A stretch of 64,000 nucleotides of DNA from Bacillota bacterium (GTDB lineage Bacteria; Bacillota; Clostridia; Peptostreptococcales; Anaerovoracaceae): contig JAHZHA010000032.1 in the NCBI GenBank assembly GCA_019420525.1, positions 31,641 to 95,640 of the forward strand, written 5' to 3'. The notes beneath the pieces were generated by a model. The model did not search any database. It was not told the DNA's origin and saw only the letters and a program-made list of their open reading frames with translations. Position 1 is the first letter of the stretch; every line of letters starts with the position of its first letter. The position numbers and the translations under genes were made by a program. Below, piece after piece: positions 15,713 through 25,312 of this stretch.

Positions 15713-17629
15713 TCATCTCCGAATTTTTCTTTCTGTCAGCCGCTTTCTGCGGTCGAAAAAAAGACGGACCTCTTCTGCAGCTTTCCGGTTCATTCCATCA
15801 ATAGCCGCCAGTTCATCCGCATCAGCATTTCTAATGTTTTCTATGCTGCCGAAAGCTGCCAGAAGCGCTCTCTTTCTATTCTGACCGATACCCGGAATCT
15901 CATCGAGGATGGATTTCTCCATCGCTTTTTTTCTGAGTCCCCGGTGATAATCGATGGCAAAACGATGAACTTCGTCCTGAATTGATGTGACATAACGATA
16001 GAGTACGGGATGCTTTTTCAGATCGATCTCTTCTCCGTCGATGATCAGCCCTCTCGTTCGATGGCGATCATCTTTTACCATACCCACTGTGACGATATGT
16101 TCTCCCATGGCTGTTAGAACTTCTTTCACCGCATTTACATGGCCCCTTCCTCCGTCGATAAACAGCAGATCCGGTCTGCGTTCAAATCCCGGTGCGCCTT
16201 CCTGCGCACGCCTGAAACGGCGATAGATCACCTCCTGCATGCTGCTGTAATCATCCGGCCCGTCTACCGTACGGATCCTGAACTTTCTGTATGACTTCCG
16301 GTCGGGTTTTCCGTTTTCAAAGACCACCATGGCTCCTACGGAGTCCACACCGCTGATATTTGAAATATCGTAAGACTCTATTCTCCAGGTACGGGGAACC
16401 GCACTTTGCTTTTCCTCTTCCGTGGAATCTCCTTTTCTCTTCACATTCTCCACAGCCACCAGTATTCCAAAAAATTTTTCCAGCTCCTTCTGAACCGCTT
16501 CGTTTCTCTCACGGCCGGAAACCGCTCTCTGATCCAGAACTTTCATCATTTCGATGACATCCCGGCGTGCCATCTCCATCAGAGCATGTTTATCTCCTTT
16601 CTGAGGCACGAATATACGGACTTGAGATCCTCGCATGGATGTCAGCCAGTCTTCCAAAAGTTTGCTGTCATCCGGCTCCTGTTCCAGCGCGATTTCCCGC
16701 GGTATAAGCATATCTCTCCGATAGTACTGCTTGATAAATGAAGAAGCGATTTCACTTCTCTCCTCGCCCGGTTCCGCTTCCATCGTATAGCTCTCCCTGC
16801 CGGAAAGTTTGCCTCCCCGAACGTAAAACATTACCACATAGACGCCCTCTTCTCCCTTTGCCGTCAAAATCAGATCCATATCTCCGGCAGAGCTGAGTAC
16901 TACCTTCTGCTTTTCACTGATCGCTTCTACTGCCCGCAACTTGTCTCTGTATTCTGCAGCCTTTTCAAAATTCATCGCTTCGGATGCTTCGGCCATCTTA
17001 TCTTTCAGGAGATCCGTCAGTTCTTTCGTCTGACCTTTCAGAAAAGCGATCACACTCTCCACCTGTCTGCGATACTCCTCTTTCGACACTTTTCCGGTAC
17101 ACACGCCCCGGCACTGTTCGATATGATAATTGAGGCACGGTCTGAAATCCTCCGGAAATGACCTGGCGGAACACCTCTTCATCAGATAAATACTGTTGAG
17201 CAGATCGATGATCTCATTGACCGCACCTGCGTCACTGTAAGGACCGAAATAGCGGGAGCCGTCTTCTTCCACTCTCCGCGTCTTCAGAATCCTTGGAAAA
17301 TCCTCTTTTACCGTAACCTTAATATACGGATACGTCTTATCATCCCGCAGAAGCACATTATACTTCGGCATATATTTTTTTATGAGATTACACTCGAGAA
17401 TCAGCGCTTCCATTTCCGAATCCGTGGTAATGTATTCAAACTCTTCAATATTAGCCACCATGGCGCGGACTTTCGGCGGCATATTCGTCTGAGACTGAAA
17501 ATACTGACGAACCCTGTTCTTCAGAGATACCGCTTTTCCGACATAGATTACATGCCCCAGCTTGTCCTTATGAAGATAGACACCGGGCTTATCCGGCAGT
17601 TTTTTAAGATTTTCCTTAATATCAAACAC
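15713..17629 (-). CDS. uvrC: Excinuclease ABC subunit C
   Basis: A 638-residue UvrC, which makes both incisions around DNA lesions in nucleotide excision repair. The N-terminal GIY-YIG nuclease opens with LPDKPGVYLHKDKLGHVIYV and has GKAVSLKNRV. A UVR segment (MNFEKAAEYRDKL) lies near residue 210. The RNase H-like C-terminal nuclease shows YDISNISGVDSVGAMVVF and LLFIDGGRGHV, and tandem helix-hairpin-helix motifs end the protein (DEIPGIGQNRKRALL). Length matches the family. It lies 126 bases downstream of hisC. Confidence 0.95.
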   Translation of the reverse strand: MFDIKENLKKLPDKPGVYLHKDKLGHVIYVGKAVSLKNRVRQYFQSQTNMPPKVRAMVANIEEFEYITTDSEMEALILECNLIKKYMPKYNVLLRDDKTYPYIKVTVKEDFPRILKTRRVEEDGSRYFGPYSDAGAVNEIIDLLNSIYLMKRCSARSFPEDFRPCLNYHIEQCRGVCTGKVSKEEYRRQVESVIAFLKGQTKELTDLLKDKMAEASEAMNFEKAAEYRDKLRAVEAISEKQKVVLSSAGDMDLILTAKGEEGVYVVMFYVRGGKLSGRESYTMEAEPGEERSEIASSFIKQYYRRDMLIPREIALEQEPDDSKLLEDWLTSMRGSQVRIFVPQKGDKHALMEMARRDVIEMMKVLDQRAVSGRERNEAVQKELEKFFGILVAVENVKRKGDSTEEEKQSAVPRTWRIESYDISNISGVDSVGAMVVFENGKPDRKSYRKFRIRTVDGPDDYSSMQEVIYRRFRRAQEGAPGFERRPDLLFIDGGRGHVNAVKEVLTAMGEHIVTVGMVKDDRHRTRGLIIDGEEIDLKKHPVLYRYVTSIQDEVHRFAIDYHRGLRKKAMEKSILDEIPGIGQNRKRALLAAFGSIENIRNADADELAAIDGMNRKAAEEVRLFFDRRKRLTERKIRR

Positions 17630-17755
17630 CGTCTCACCTGCCTATAAAAAACATCGCAGATTTGCTTAAAAAGTAAATACCTTATAATGATTTTCGGTAG
17701 CAACAGATATTTTACGGCCGTCAGCTGCAGAAATCCACACCTGCCAGCGATGCTG

Positions 17756-18853
17756 TCACTGCTGCAGGATCTTCTCCACCGCAGTGAGAAATCCGTCCAT
17801 CTCCTCATCCGTTCCGATGCTGATCCGGAGGCGGTCACCGATGCGCGGCTTATCGAAGTATCTCACCAGAATTCCTTCTTCTCTCAGCTTCCAGAATAGA
17901 TCCGACGCAGAGACGCGGATAGGCGGTTTGGCGAAAATAAAATTCGCCGAAGAAGGAATGACATCGAATCCACATCTTTCGAGTTCTTCCGTAACGCGCT
18001 GCCGCGTGGCCATGATTTTCCGCCGTGTCTCCTCAAAATACGTGACATTCTGAAAAGCCGCCTTTGCCGCAGCGATAGCGAGACGATCGACTGTATAGGA
18101 ATTAAACGAATTCTTTACCGCGTTCAGACCTCCGATCAGCGACTTCGATGCGATGGCAATCCCCACTCTCATTCCTGCCAGCTGCCGTGACTTTGACAGT
18201 GTCTGTGTCACGATGAGATTCGGATATCTGTTTACCAGCCCTGCAGCTGTCTCTCCTCCGAAATCGATATACGCTTCATCCACCACCACCAATCGCTCTG
18301 GATTTGCAGAAAGGATCTCTCCAATCTGACTGAGTGACAGACAGCGTCCTGTAGGCGCATTCGGATTGCATACCAGCAGTCCCCCGATATCGTCTCTTAT
18401 TCCGCCACAGTATTGATTCATATCGAAAGAAAAATCCTCCTTCAGAGGCAGAAGCTCATATTCCACTTCAAACAGCGAACAATATACGGGATAGAAACTA
18501 TAAGTGATATCGGCAAATGCGATTTTCTTTCCTTTAAAAAATGCGGGAAAGAGCAATGCCAGCACTTCATCCGAGCCATTGCCCACAAAAATATTGTCTT
18601 CCGTCAAACGGTCGCTCCCTTCCAGAGCGAGTGCGCTGTTATAGTACTGTACAGCTGCACTCCGGACTTCCGTGGCATCTGGATCCGGATACAGACGGAG
18701 ATTTTCCGCCTCTCTTCTGACCGCTTCCATAACGCTCCCCGAAGGCGGATACGGGTTCTCGTTTGTATTGAGTTTAATATATTTTTTATCTTTCGGCTGT
18801 TCGCCGGGAACGTAAGGCTCCAGACTCTGCGCCAGCTCTGACAGATAATTCAT
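17756..18853 (-). CDS. hisC: Histidinol-phosphate aminotransferase
   Basis: A 365-residue fold-type I PLP enzyme that converts imidazole-acetol phosphate and glutamate to histidinol phosphate. It shows the HisC opening KLNTNENPYPPSG, the VDEAYIDF segment and the PLP-lysine motif TLSKSRQLAGMRVG. The last part reads PRIGDRLRISIGT as expected. No other his gene is in the window, so a role as a broader aromatic aminotransferase is possible, especially given the aro genes elsewhere. Ribosome site AAAAGGAGG upstream of ATG 18853. Confidence 0.88.
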   Translation of the reverse strand: MNYLSELAQSLEPYVPGEQPKDKKYIKLNTNENPYPPSGSVMEAVRREAENLRLYPDPDATEVRSAAVQYYNSALALEGSDRLTEDNIFVGNGSDEVLALLFPAFFKGKKIAFADITYSFYPVYCSLFEVEYELLPLKEDFSFDMNQYCGGIRDDIGGLLVCNPNAPTGRCLSLSQIGEILSANPERLVVVDEAYIDFGGETAAGLVNRYPNLIVTQTLSKSRQLAGMRVGIAIASKSLIGGLNAVKNSFNSYTVDRLAIAAAKAAFQNVTYFEETRRKIMATRQRVTEELERCGFDVIPSSANFIFAKPPIRVSASDLFWKLREEGILVRYFDKPRIGDRLRISIGTDEEMDGFLTAVEKILQQ

Positions 18854-18905
18854 CCTGTCTTCCTCCTTTTTCCGCTAACTGCGCTCGGCATTTTTTCGAC
18901 ACTCT

Positions 18906-18991
18906 TTCCGCCGCGACCTTCCGCCGCAGCGCGTTGGTGGCTGTATATCAGTTTATTATACAAAAAAATGTATGCATTTTCTGCATTTTCT
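18906..18991 (-). other. Leader and upstream region of hisC
   Basis: A -10 TATAAT lies at 18960-18955 on the minus strand without a good -35. Upstream of it a 9-base unit, GCATTTTCT, is repeated in tandem (18974-18991). The leader contains TTCCGCCGC twice with a 13-base period (18906-18914, 18919-18927). No gene is seen in 18854-19129. Confidence 0.4.
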
Positions 18992-19051
18992 GAAAAAGAA
19001 CTTTCCACATCCTTTCTCACATCTCGCATTCTCCGCACCGGCGGATCTTTC

Positions 19052-19094
19052 AAAAAATGCCGGCCTGCAGAGCTTTCGCCCTGCAGGCCGGCAT
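19052..19094 (-). terminator. Intrinsic terminator of the hydrogenase operon
   Basis: A perfect 14-bp GC-rich stem (19057-19070 with 19081-19094) followed on the minus strand by a T run, 36 bases after the hydA stop. Confidence 0.9.
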
Positions 19095-19129
19095 TCAGTC
19101 GAATTTGAGAGTTTTTCGGTTTTATCTTT

Positions 19130-20869
19130 TTAGAACTTATCTCTTGCGGTATAAGTCGTATGAAGCAGATGATGTGATTTTTCGCCGCCCGGTTCACCCA
19201 GCCAGTCTTCATAAAGGTTTTTCATGATGACCGGATTCTTGTGAGACTTTCTGATTGGCAGATTTCTGTCTTCTTCGTAGAGAGCCTGTGCTCTGAGCTG
19301 CGGGATGTTGGTCCAGTTTCTGACTCTTGCAGGCTGGATCGGCTGACCGCCGCCGTTTACACAGCCGCCCGGACAAGCCATGATTTCCACGAAGTGATAT
19401 TCCGCTTCGCCGCTCTTGATTCTGTCTAAAAGCGCAGATGCATTGCCCAGTCCGTGAGCTACCGCTAATTTCACTTCCATTCCGGCAACGTTTACAGAAG
19501 CTTCCTTGATACCTTCCAGACCTCTGACCTGATGATATTCAATACTTTCGAGATCTTCACCTGTCAGGATATCGGCAACCGTTCTGAGAGCCGCTTCCAT
19601 TACACCGCCAGTCGCGCCGAAGATAACGCCCGCACCGGATGCCGGTCCGAATGGATCTTCGAATTCACCATCGCACTTGGTAAATTCAATACCTGCTTCT
19701 TTGATCATTCTCGCTAATTCCCTCGTGGTGAGAACGTAATCTACGTCAGGATAACCTGTACCTGCAAGTTCCGGTCTGGCAGCTTCAAACTTTTTAGCCG
19801 TACAAGGCATGATTGATACTGTAACAATCTTTGCAGGATCGATATTATTTTTCTGTGCATAATAACTCTTCAGCACAGCACCGAACATCTCATGCGGAGA
19901 TTTGCAGGACGAAAGATTATCCAGGAATTCAGGATAATAGTGTTCGCAGTACTTGATCCAGCCCGGGCTGCAGGATGTGATCAGAGGCAGAGTTCCGCCG
20001 TTCTGGATTCTCTGAAGCAGTTCCGTGCCTTCTTCCAGGATAGTCAGATCGGCAGCCGTATCCGTATCGAATACCTTGTCAAATCCCAGACCCAGCATAG
20101 CGCCTACCATCTGCTTTGTCGCAGCTGTACCGATCGGCATACCGAATTCTTCGCCAATGGCAGCTCTTACCGCAGGAGCCGTCTGAACGAGAACGACCTT
20201 CTCGGGATCTGCGATGGCAGACCATACCTGATCGATGGCGCTCTTTTCTGTAATAGCGCCTACCGGACAGGCAACGAGGCACTGACCGCAGTTTACGCAG
20301 GCAACTTCACCGATTCCCATGCCGAAAGCAGGAGCGATCGTCGTACTGAAGCCTCTGTTAACCGCATCGATAACACCGATTTTCTGAACGTTCTTGCAGG
20401 CAGCTACGCAGCGTCTGCAGGCGATACACTTCTGAGGATCTCTCACGAGCGACGGGGAAGAAAGATCCATCGGCAGATCACATCTGCTGCCGTCAAATCT
20501 GATATCGGTGATATTGAGTTCATCTGCGAGAGTCTGCAATTCGCAGTTCTTGCTTCTCGCACACGTGAGACATTCTCTCTTGTGATTTGAAAGAAGAAGT
20601 TCAAGATTGACTCTTCTCGCTTCTTTTACAGCTGGTGAAGCAGTATAAATTTCATTGCCTTCCGCAACTGGATATACGCATGCCGCCTGGAGCGCCTTAG
20701 CGCCTTTGATTTCAACGATACACATTCTGCATGCGCCGATGGCATTGACATCCTTCAGATAACAGAGTGTGGGAATATCGATGCCGGCCTGCTTTGCAGC
20801 CTCTAATACGGTTGTGCCTTCAGGCACCTGTACCGCTTTTCCGTCTATCGTAATATTTACCATGCTCAT
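19130..20869 (-). CDS. hydA: NADH-linked [FeFe] hydrogenase catalytic subunit HydA
   Basis: A 579-residue [FeFe] hydrogenase. In order: a [2Fe-2S] plant-ferredoxin-like domain with a CYLKDVNAIGACRMC Cys pattern, a His-Cys3 cluster segment (HKRECLTCARSKNCELQ), two [4Fe-4S] motifs (CIACRRCVAAC and CVNCGQCLVACP), then the H-cluster domain with TSCSPGW, IMPCTAKKFEA and MACPGGCVNGGGQP, and a small-subunit-like tail. With the NuoE- and NuoF-like genes upstream it should form the trimeric, electron-bifurcating or NAD-dependent hydrogenase. The usual second Cys of the first motif is Ser here. The start could also be 20863 or 20881; 20869 follows AAGGA. Confidence 0.92.
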   Translation of the reverse strand: MSMVNITIDGKAVQVPEGTTVLEAAKQAGIDIPTLCYLKDVNAIGACRMCIVEIKGAKALQAACVYPVAEGNEIYTASPAVKEARRVNLELLLSNHKRECLTCARSKNCELQTLADELNITDIRFDGSRCDLPMDLSSPSLVRDPQKCIACRRCVAACKNVQKIGVIDAVNRGFSTTIAPAFGMGIGEVACVNCGQCLVACPVGAITEKSAIDQVWSAIADPEKVVLVQTAPAVRAAIGEEFGMPIGTAATKQMVGAMLGLGFDKVFDTDTAADLTILEEGTELLQRIQNGGTLPLITSCSPGWIKYCEHYYPEFLDNLSSCKSPHEMFGAVLKSYYAQKNNIDPAKIVTVSIMPCTAKKFEAARPELAGTGYPDVDYVLTTRELARMIKEAGIEFTKCDGEFEDPFGPASGAGVIFGATGGVMEAALRTVADILTGEDLESIEYHQVRGLEGIKEASVNVAGMEVKLAVAHGLGNASALLDRIKSGEAEYHFVEIMACPGGCVNGGGQPIQPARVRNWTNIPQLRAQALYEEDRNLPIRKSHKNPVIMKNLYEDWLGEPGGEKSHHLLHTTYTARDKF

Positions 20870-20886
20870 TATTTCCTTCATCCTCC

Positions 20887-22689
20887 CTACGCTTCTTTGT
20901 AAATCGCCTTGAACGGACATTTTTCAATACATGCGCCGCATTTCAGGCACTTAGACTGATCGATTTCATAAGGAACTTTCTTTTCTCCTCTGATCGCCGT
21001 GGTCGGACATAATTTCGCGCAGATGCCACAGCTCTTGCAGATATCAGGATTGATCTTGATTTGAATGAGTTTTTTACAAACGCCTGCAGGACATTTCTTA
21101 TCGACAACGTGTGCGATATATTCGTCTCTGAAGTATCTCAGAGTACTGAGAATAGGATTTGGCGCTGTCTGACCCAGACCGCAGAGTGCAGAAGCTTTGA
21201 TATTCTTTGCCAGAGTTTCCAATTTATCGATATCTTCCAGTTCGCCTCTGCCTTCGGTAATCTTCTCGAGAATTTCCAGCATTCTCTTTGTGCCGATCCG
21301 GCATGGAGGACATTTTCCGCAGGATTCATCTACAGTAAACTCTAGGAAGAACTTTGCAATATCTACCATACAATCGTCTTCATCCATGACGATGAGACCG
21401 CCGGAGCCCATCATGGAACCTAATGCACTGAGGTCATCATATGTCATCGGCGTATCGAGATGTGTATAAGGGATACATCCGCCGGAAGGACCGCCTGTCT
21501 GAGCAGCCTTGAACTTCTTGCCGCCTGGAATACCGCCGCCGATATCGTAGATGACTTCTCTCAGGGTCGTACCCATCTCAATTTCCACGAGACCAGTGTT
21601 GACAATCTTACCGCCTACTGCGAATACCTTGGTACCCTTTGACTTTTCTGTACCCATAGAAGCAAACCATTCCGGGCCGTTGAGTATGATCTGACAGATA
21701 TTTGCGTATGTTTCTACGTTGTTGAGCATCGAAGGTTTGCCGAAGATACCCTTGGAAGCAGGGAATGGAGGACGAGGACGAGGTTCGCCTCTCAGACCTT
21801 CGATGGAATTCATCAGAGCCGTTTCTTCGCCGCATACGAATGCGCCCGCACCGAGACGGAGACCGATATCAAATGAGAAACCGGTTCCGAAGATATTGTC
21901 ACCCAACAGACCATATTCGTGAGCCTGCTCGATGGCGATATTCAGTCTCTTTACGGCTGTCGGATATTCTGCTCTTACATATATGTATCCCTGATTTGCT
22001 CCGATAGCATAACCGGCAATAGCCATTGCTTCCAGAACGGAATGTGGATCACCTTCCAGAATTGACCGGTCCATAAATGCGCCCGGGTCGCCTTCATCAG
22101 CATTGCATGCTACATATTTTACAGGGCCTTCCGAAGCCGCCGCAAAAGACCATTTCATTCCGGTAGGGAATCCTGCGCCACCGCGGCCTCTCAGACCGGA
22201 AGCTTTGATTACGTCGATAACTTCCTGCGGTGTCATCTCTGTCAGGACTTTACCGAGAGCCTGATAACCGTCAAATGCGATATATTCCGTAATGTCTTCC
22301 GGATTGATACGTCCGCAGTTTCTCAGAGCGACTCTCTTCTGTCTCGAGAAGAAGTCTGTATTTTCCAGACGTTTTCCTTCTGAATCGTAAGATTCCGTAC
22401 CCTTACCGATGAGAAGACGTTCCACGATTCTTCCCTTGAGAAGATGTTCTTCCGCGATGACGTCGATATCTTTCGGAGTTACTTTAGCGTACATCGCGCC
22501 TTCCGGATATACAACGACGATCGGGCCTTCCGCACAGAGACCGAAACATCCGGTTTCTACAATCTGTACTTCATCGGCAATTCCCAGTTCTTTCAGCTTG
22601 TCAGCCAGCCGTTCTCTCAGTTTGTCCGAGTTGGAGGAAAGACATCCGGTACCTCCGCAGACTAAAACATGTGATCTTGCAATTTGCAT
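20887..22689 (-). CDS. hydB: Hydrogenase flavoprotein subunit, NuoF-like (HydB/HndC)
   Basis: A 600-residue NuoF-type diaphorase subunit that binds FMN and NAD(H) and passes electrons to HydA. An N-terminal thioredoxin-like [2Fe-2S] domain (CGGTGCLSS, CFGLCAEGP) precedes the NuoF core with the NAD/FMN glycine-rich segment GLRGRGGAGFPTG and the cluster motif ESCGKCPPCRIGT. Two C-terminal [4Fe-4S] motifs (CKSCGICAKLCP and CLKCGACIEKCP) are added. This layout is typical of trimeric bifurcating hydrogenases. Ribosome site GGAGGA upstream; 17 bases follow the ferredoxin-like gene. Confidence 0.92.
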   Translation of the reverse strand: MQIARSHVLVCGGTGCLSSNSDKLRERLADKLKELGIADEVQIVETGCFGLCAEGPIVVVYPEGAMYAKVTPKDIDVIAEEHLLKGRIVERLLIGKGTESYDSEGKRLENTDFFSRQKRVALRNCGRINPEDITEYIAFDGYQALGKVLTEMTPQEVIDVIKASGLRGRGGAGFPTGMKWSFAAASEGPVKYVACNADEGDPGAFMDRSILEGDPHSVLEAMAIAGYAIGANQGYIYVRAEYPTAVKRLNIAIEQAHEYGLLGDNIFGTGFSFDIGLRLGAGAFVCGEETALMNSIEGLRGEPRPRPPFPASKGIFGKPSMLNNVETYANICQIILNGPEWFASMGTEKSKGTKVFAVGGKIVNTGLVEIEMGTTLREVIYDIGGGIPGGKKFKAAQTGGPSGGCIPYTHLDTPMTYDDLSALGSMMGSGGLIVMDEDDCMVDIAKFFLEFTVDESCGKCPPCRIGTKRMLEILEKITEGRGELEDIDKLETLAKNIKASALCGLGQTAPNPILSTLRYFRDEYIAHVVDKKCPAGVCKKLIQIKINPDICKSCGICAKLCPTTAIRGEKKVPYEIDQSKCLKCGACIEKCPFKAIYKEA

Positions 22690-22706
22690 GCTGTTCTCCT
22701 CCTTGA

Positions 22707-23075
22707 TTAAAGATTTTCGTTGGCAACCGTATATTCAGTGACAGGCTGGCCGTTTACGATATGTTCCGCTACAACTCTTGCAACCTTCTCAGGGTTCATC
22801 TTGACATAAGTGACTTTGTTTCCTTCTTCGTCATAGACGTCCACCATAGGCTCAAGAACACACATACCCATACATCCGGTCATGCCGACAGTAACGTCGT
22901 TGATATTTCTCTTCTTGAGTTCTTCTGAAAAAGCATTCATCACAGGTCTTGCCCCTGCAGCGATGCCGCAGGTAGCCATACCTACTACAATTCTCTTATG
23001 TGCATGGCCATCTCTCATATTGATAGCATCGAGACTCTTTTTTCTGAGTTCAGCCAGTTCAGCTAATGATTTCAT
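22707..23075 (-). CDS. Thioredoxin-like [2Fe-2S] protein (HndB-like)
   Basis: A 122-residue protein with the thioredoxin-like ferredoxin fold. The Cys residues are in VGMATCGIAAGA near residue 36 and GCMGMCVLEP near residue 71. It resembles HndB of the Desulfovibrio NADP-reducing hydrogenase and should serve as an electron carrier or structural part of the hydrogenase complex. It overlaps the preceding ATPase gene by 17 bases. Confidence 0.85.
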   Translation of the reverse strand: MKSLAELAELRKKSLDAINMRDGHAHKRIVVGMATCGIAAGARPVMNAFSEELKKRNINDVTVGMTGCMGMCVLEPMVDVYDEEGNKVTYVKMNPEKVARVVAEHIVNGQPVTEYTVANENL

Positions 23076-23625
23076 TTAGAATACCTCCAAATAATAATGT
23101 AATCTGCTCGTTTAACATATCCCGGATAAACGAAATAATCTCAATGTCGTTTATCGGAACGTCGCCGATCTGCTCTCTTACATCTTCTGTACGGAAAATA
23201 TACTCCGATTCATCGTTTTTCAAAATCAGATGGAATTCCAGTTCGGGATGCCCCATAATCGAAGCCGTTATTGTATCCGCCACGTCGCCCAGCGGTTTTC
23301 TATCGATATGGTCGATCTGGAAAGTAGCCGTTGTCGTCGTTCCTTTGCCCAGTGCCGATTCGATTCGTACTTCACCTCCGGCCATCTGCGCCGCGTCCGT
23401 CAAAAGAGGAATCCCCAGACCCGCTTTCCGGGTCGTTCTCGTGGTGTAGAAGGGATCCGACACCTTTTTCAGGGTTTCGGGTGACATTCCCCATCCGTCA
23501 TCTTTTACGTAAATCGTCAGCAGATTCTTTTTCTTCTCAGCAGAAATTCCCACCTCCACATAAGTGGAATCCACGACTACGGAATTCTGCATAATATCCA
23601 TAAGATGCAGTGATAAATCAACCAT
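23059..23625 (-). CDS. Histidine-kinase-like ATPase domain protein
   Basis: A 188-residue protein formed largely by a HATPase_c fold: N box near MDIMQNSVV, G1 box VKDDGWGMS, and G2-like KAGLGIPLL, then GKGTTTTATF. No phosphoacceptor His domain is visible, so it cannot be a full kinase. Such proteins recur inside clostridial hydrogenase operons between the nuoE-like and ferredoxin-like genes; their role is not known. It lies one base downstream of the nuoE-like gene and overlaps the next, so it is tightly coupled to them. Confidence 0.8.
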   Translation of the reverse strand: MVDLSLHLMDIMQNSVVVDSTYVEVGISAEKKKNLLTIYVKDDGWGMSPETLKKVSDPFYTTRTTRKAGLGIPLLTDAAQMAGGEVRIESALGKGTTTTATFQIDHIDRKPLGDVADTITASIMGHPELEFHLILKNDESEYIFRTEDVREQIGDVPINDIEIISFIRDMLNEQITLLFGGILNEIIS

Positions 23626-23626
23626 T

Positions 23627-24118
23627 TTATTCGTTCATATATTTATCGCAGATGCTCTGGACATCAGCCTGAACGAGACGGCCGTAAACTTCACCGTTTA
23701 CCATGACGACCGGAGCCAAACCGCAGGCGCCTACGCACCGGCATGCTTCAATACCGAACATTCCGTCATCGGTAACTTCTCCTGCCTTGATTCCCAGAGT
23801 GCTTTCGAATTTCTCCAGAATCTTTCCGGAGCCTTTTACATAGCAGGCAGTGCCGAGACAGACACTCACCGTATATTTACCCTTCGGCTGAGTGGAGAAC
23901 TGGGTGTAGAAAGTGACGACCCCGTAAATTTCAGCCAAAGGAATGCCAAGACCCTCAGAAACGATCTTCTGCACTTCTACAGGAAGATAACCGAAATACT
24001 CCTGCACCTCATGCAGAGTCGGAATCAGTGCTCCCTGTGTATCCTTGTACTTGTCAATGATATCGTTGATCGCCTTACGCTGCCGATCAGTGATATCAAG
24101 CGCACGTCTGTTACTCAT
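23627..24118 (-). CDS. hydC: Hydrogenase [2Fe-2S] subunit, NuoE-like (HydC/HndA)
   Basis: A 163-residue NuoE-like thioredoxin-fold subunit. Four cluster ligands are seen as CLGTACYVKG near residue 83 and EACRCVGACGLAP near residue 124. It is the small subunit that completes the HydABC type complex with the NuoF-like and HydA proteins. Ribosome site AGGAGGT before ATG 24118. A 67-base gap separates it from the PHP gene upstream, the widest gap in this block apart from one between regulators. Confidence 0.92.
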   Translation of the reverse strand: MSNRRALDITDRQRKAINDIIDKYKDTQGALIPTLHEVQEYFGYLPVEVQKIVSEGLGIPLAEIYGVVTFYTQFSTQPKGKYTVSVCLGTACYVKGSGKILEKFESTLGIKAGEVTDDGMFGIEACRCVGACGLAPVVMVNGEVYGRLVQADVQSICDKYMNE

Positions 24119-24185
24119 TCAATCATACCTCCTGTGAACATTTTAAATCTAAATCAAACTGTTTTGACACTCAGTTACCGTCCGC

Positions 24186-24944
24186 TCAGGAAACTCTTTC
24201 GCCGCTCTCTGAGCCGCATGTTTTCAGTGGCTCTCTGAGCAGATCTATTACGTCCTTCGCGCAGGTGATCTGTCTGTCTGTATCTATATAATTCTCTCTC
24301 TCGGAAATGTCCCACAGGTAATGGGCATCGGAACTGCAAAGAATACCGTAAGCCGAAAGCCCGGGATGCTCCTCGAGAAAAATTGACCTGTCGCAGTTTT
24401 TCGAGATCTCTATATTTTTTACAGGGAGATCTTCCGGTATCAGTCCCAGATTCGACAAAACGCTGTGAGAATCTCTGTCTACATGAGCCAGGATACATAC
24501 GCCCCCCGCCTGTTCCGTCATTGCGAAGACTTCTTCAATAGTGAGAGATGAAGCTGTGATCAGCAGTTCCTCTACGACTCCCGTGATCTCATCCGATTCA
24601 TCGAGAATGCGCTGCTCTCCGAAGATTTCCTCTCTGTTTTTAATACCGCTCATCCGGCTGCGCACTTCGTTCCGAACCGCCATCAGGCTTTCCGTATCTC
24701 CGAAGAGAACCACCACATGAATTTCCTCTGCCGTTTCGATCTCCATTCCCGGTACAACGATGATATCCCGCTTCGTTCCGATTCTCATCACCGCCTCTAC
24801 GTTTTCCGAGGAGTTGTGATCTGTCACTGCAATGATATCGAGCCCTTTCAACAGAGCCATGTTTACCAGGTTATTGGGCGTCATGTCGTTATCCCCGCAG
24901 GGCGACAGCGCCGTGTGAATATGCAGGTCGTAATAATATTTCAT
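24186..24944 (-). CDS. PHP domain phosphoesterase
   Basis: A 252-residue protein of the polymerase-and-histidinol-phosphatase superfamily, a metal-dependent phosphoesterase. Metal ligands: DLHIHTALSPCGDNDM at residues 6-21, TDHNSSENVE near 41, PGMEIET near 65, ILAHVDRDSH near 160 and CSSDAHYL near 205. The substrate is unknown. It lies in the regulatory half of the hydrogenase block, 15 bases downstream of the DRTGG gene, a neighbourhood seen in other clostridia. Confidence 0.85.
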   Translation of the reverse strand: MKYYYDLHIHTALSPCGDNDMTPNNLVNMALLKGLDIIAVTDHNSSENVEAVMRIGTKRDIIVVPGMEIETAEEIHVVVLFGDTESLMAVRNEVRSRMSGIKNREEIFGEQRILDESDEITGVVEELLITASSLTIEEVFAMTEQAGGVCILAHVDRDSHSVLSNLGLIPEDLPVKNIEISKNCDRSIFLEEHPGLSAYGILCSSDAHYLWDISERENYIDTDRQITCAKDVIDLLREPLKTCGSESGERVS

Positions 24945-24959
24945 CTTTTTGTATTTCCG

Positions 24960-25301
24960 TCATTCCGTCTGTATCATCAGCCCGTGAAGTTTCCAACAGG
25001 CTTCATATGTACTCATCGGTGTAGAAATGATATTGATATTTTCTTCCTCTGCTTTCTGTATCGTGGAATCGGGAACCGGTATGTCCTCAGGAATCAGGAT
25101 ACATGCAATATCCGCCAGCTGAGCTACGGCCACCACATTGAGATGCGTCAGCACGGTAATCCAGATACAGTCTTTTTCAGACATGGACATCACTCTGCTG
25201 AGCAGATCACACGTGTAAACCGTGGAAATTTCAGGATCTTTCACCAGATCTCCCGTCAGAACATTCATGGGCAGTTCTGCTACCGCCTGGCTGAGTTTCA
25301 T
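24960..25301 (-). CDS. DRTGG domain protein
   Basis: A 113-residue single-domain protein of the DRTGG type, a fold found beside CBS domains in pyrophosphatases and phosphotransacetylases and thought to sense a small ligand. It resembles the second DRTGG protein at 27244-27597, and both end in similar motifs (STYEACWKLH here, TMFEACGKLY there). Such genes accompany sensory-type hydrogenases. No catalytic residues are evident. Confidence 0.75.
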   Translation of the reverse strand: MKLSQAVAELPMNVLTGDLVKDPEISTVYTCDLLSRVMSMSEKDCIWITVLTHLNVVAVAQLADIACILIPEDIPVPDSTIQKAEEENINIISTPMSTYEACWKLHGLMIQTE

Positions 25302-25312
25302 CGCCGCCTCCT

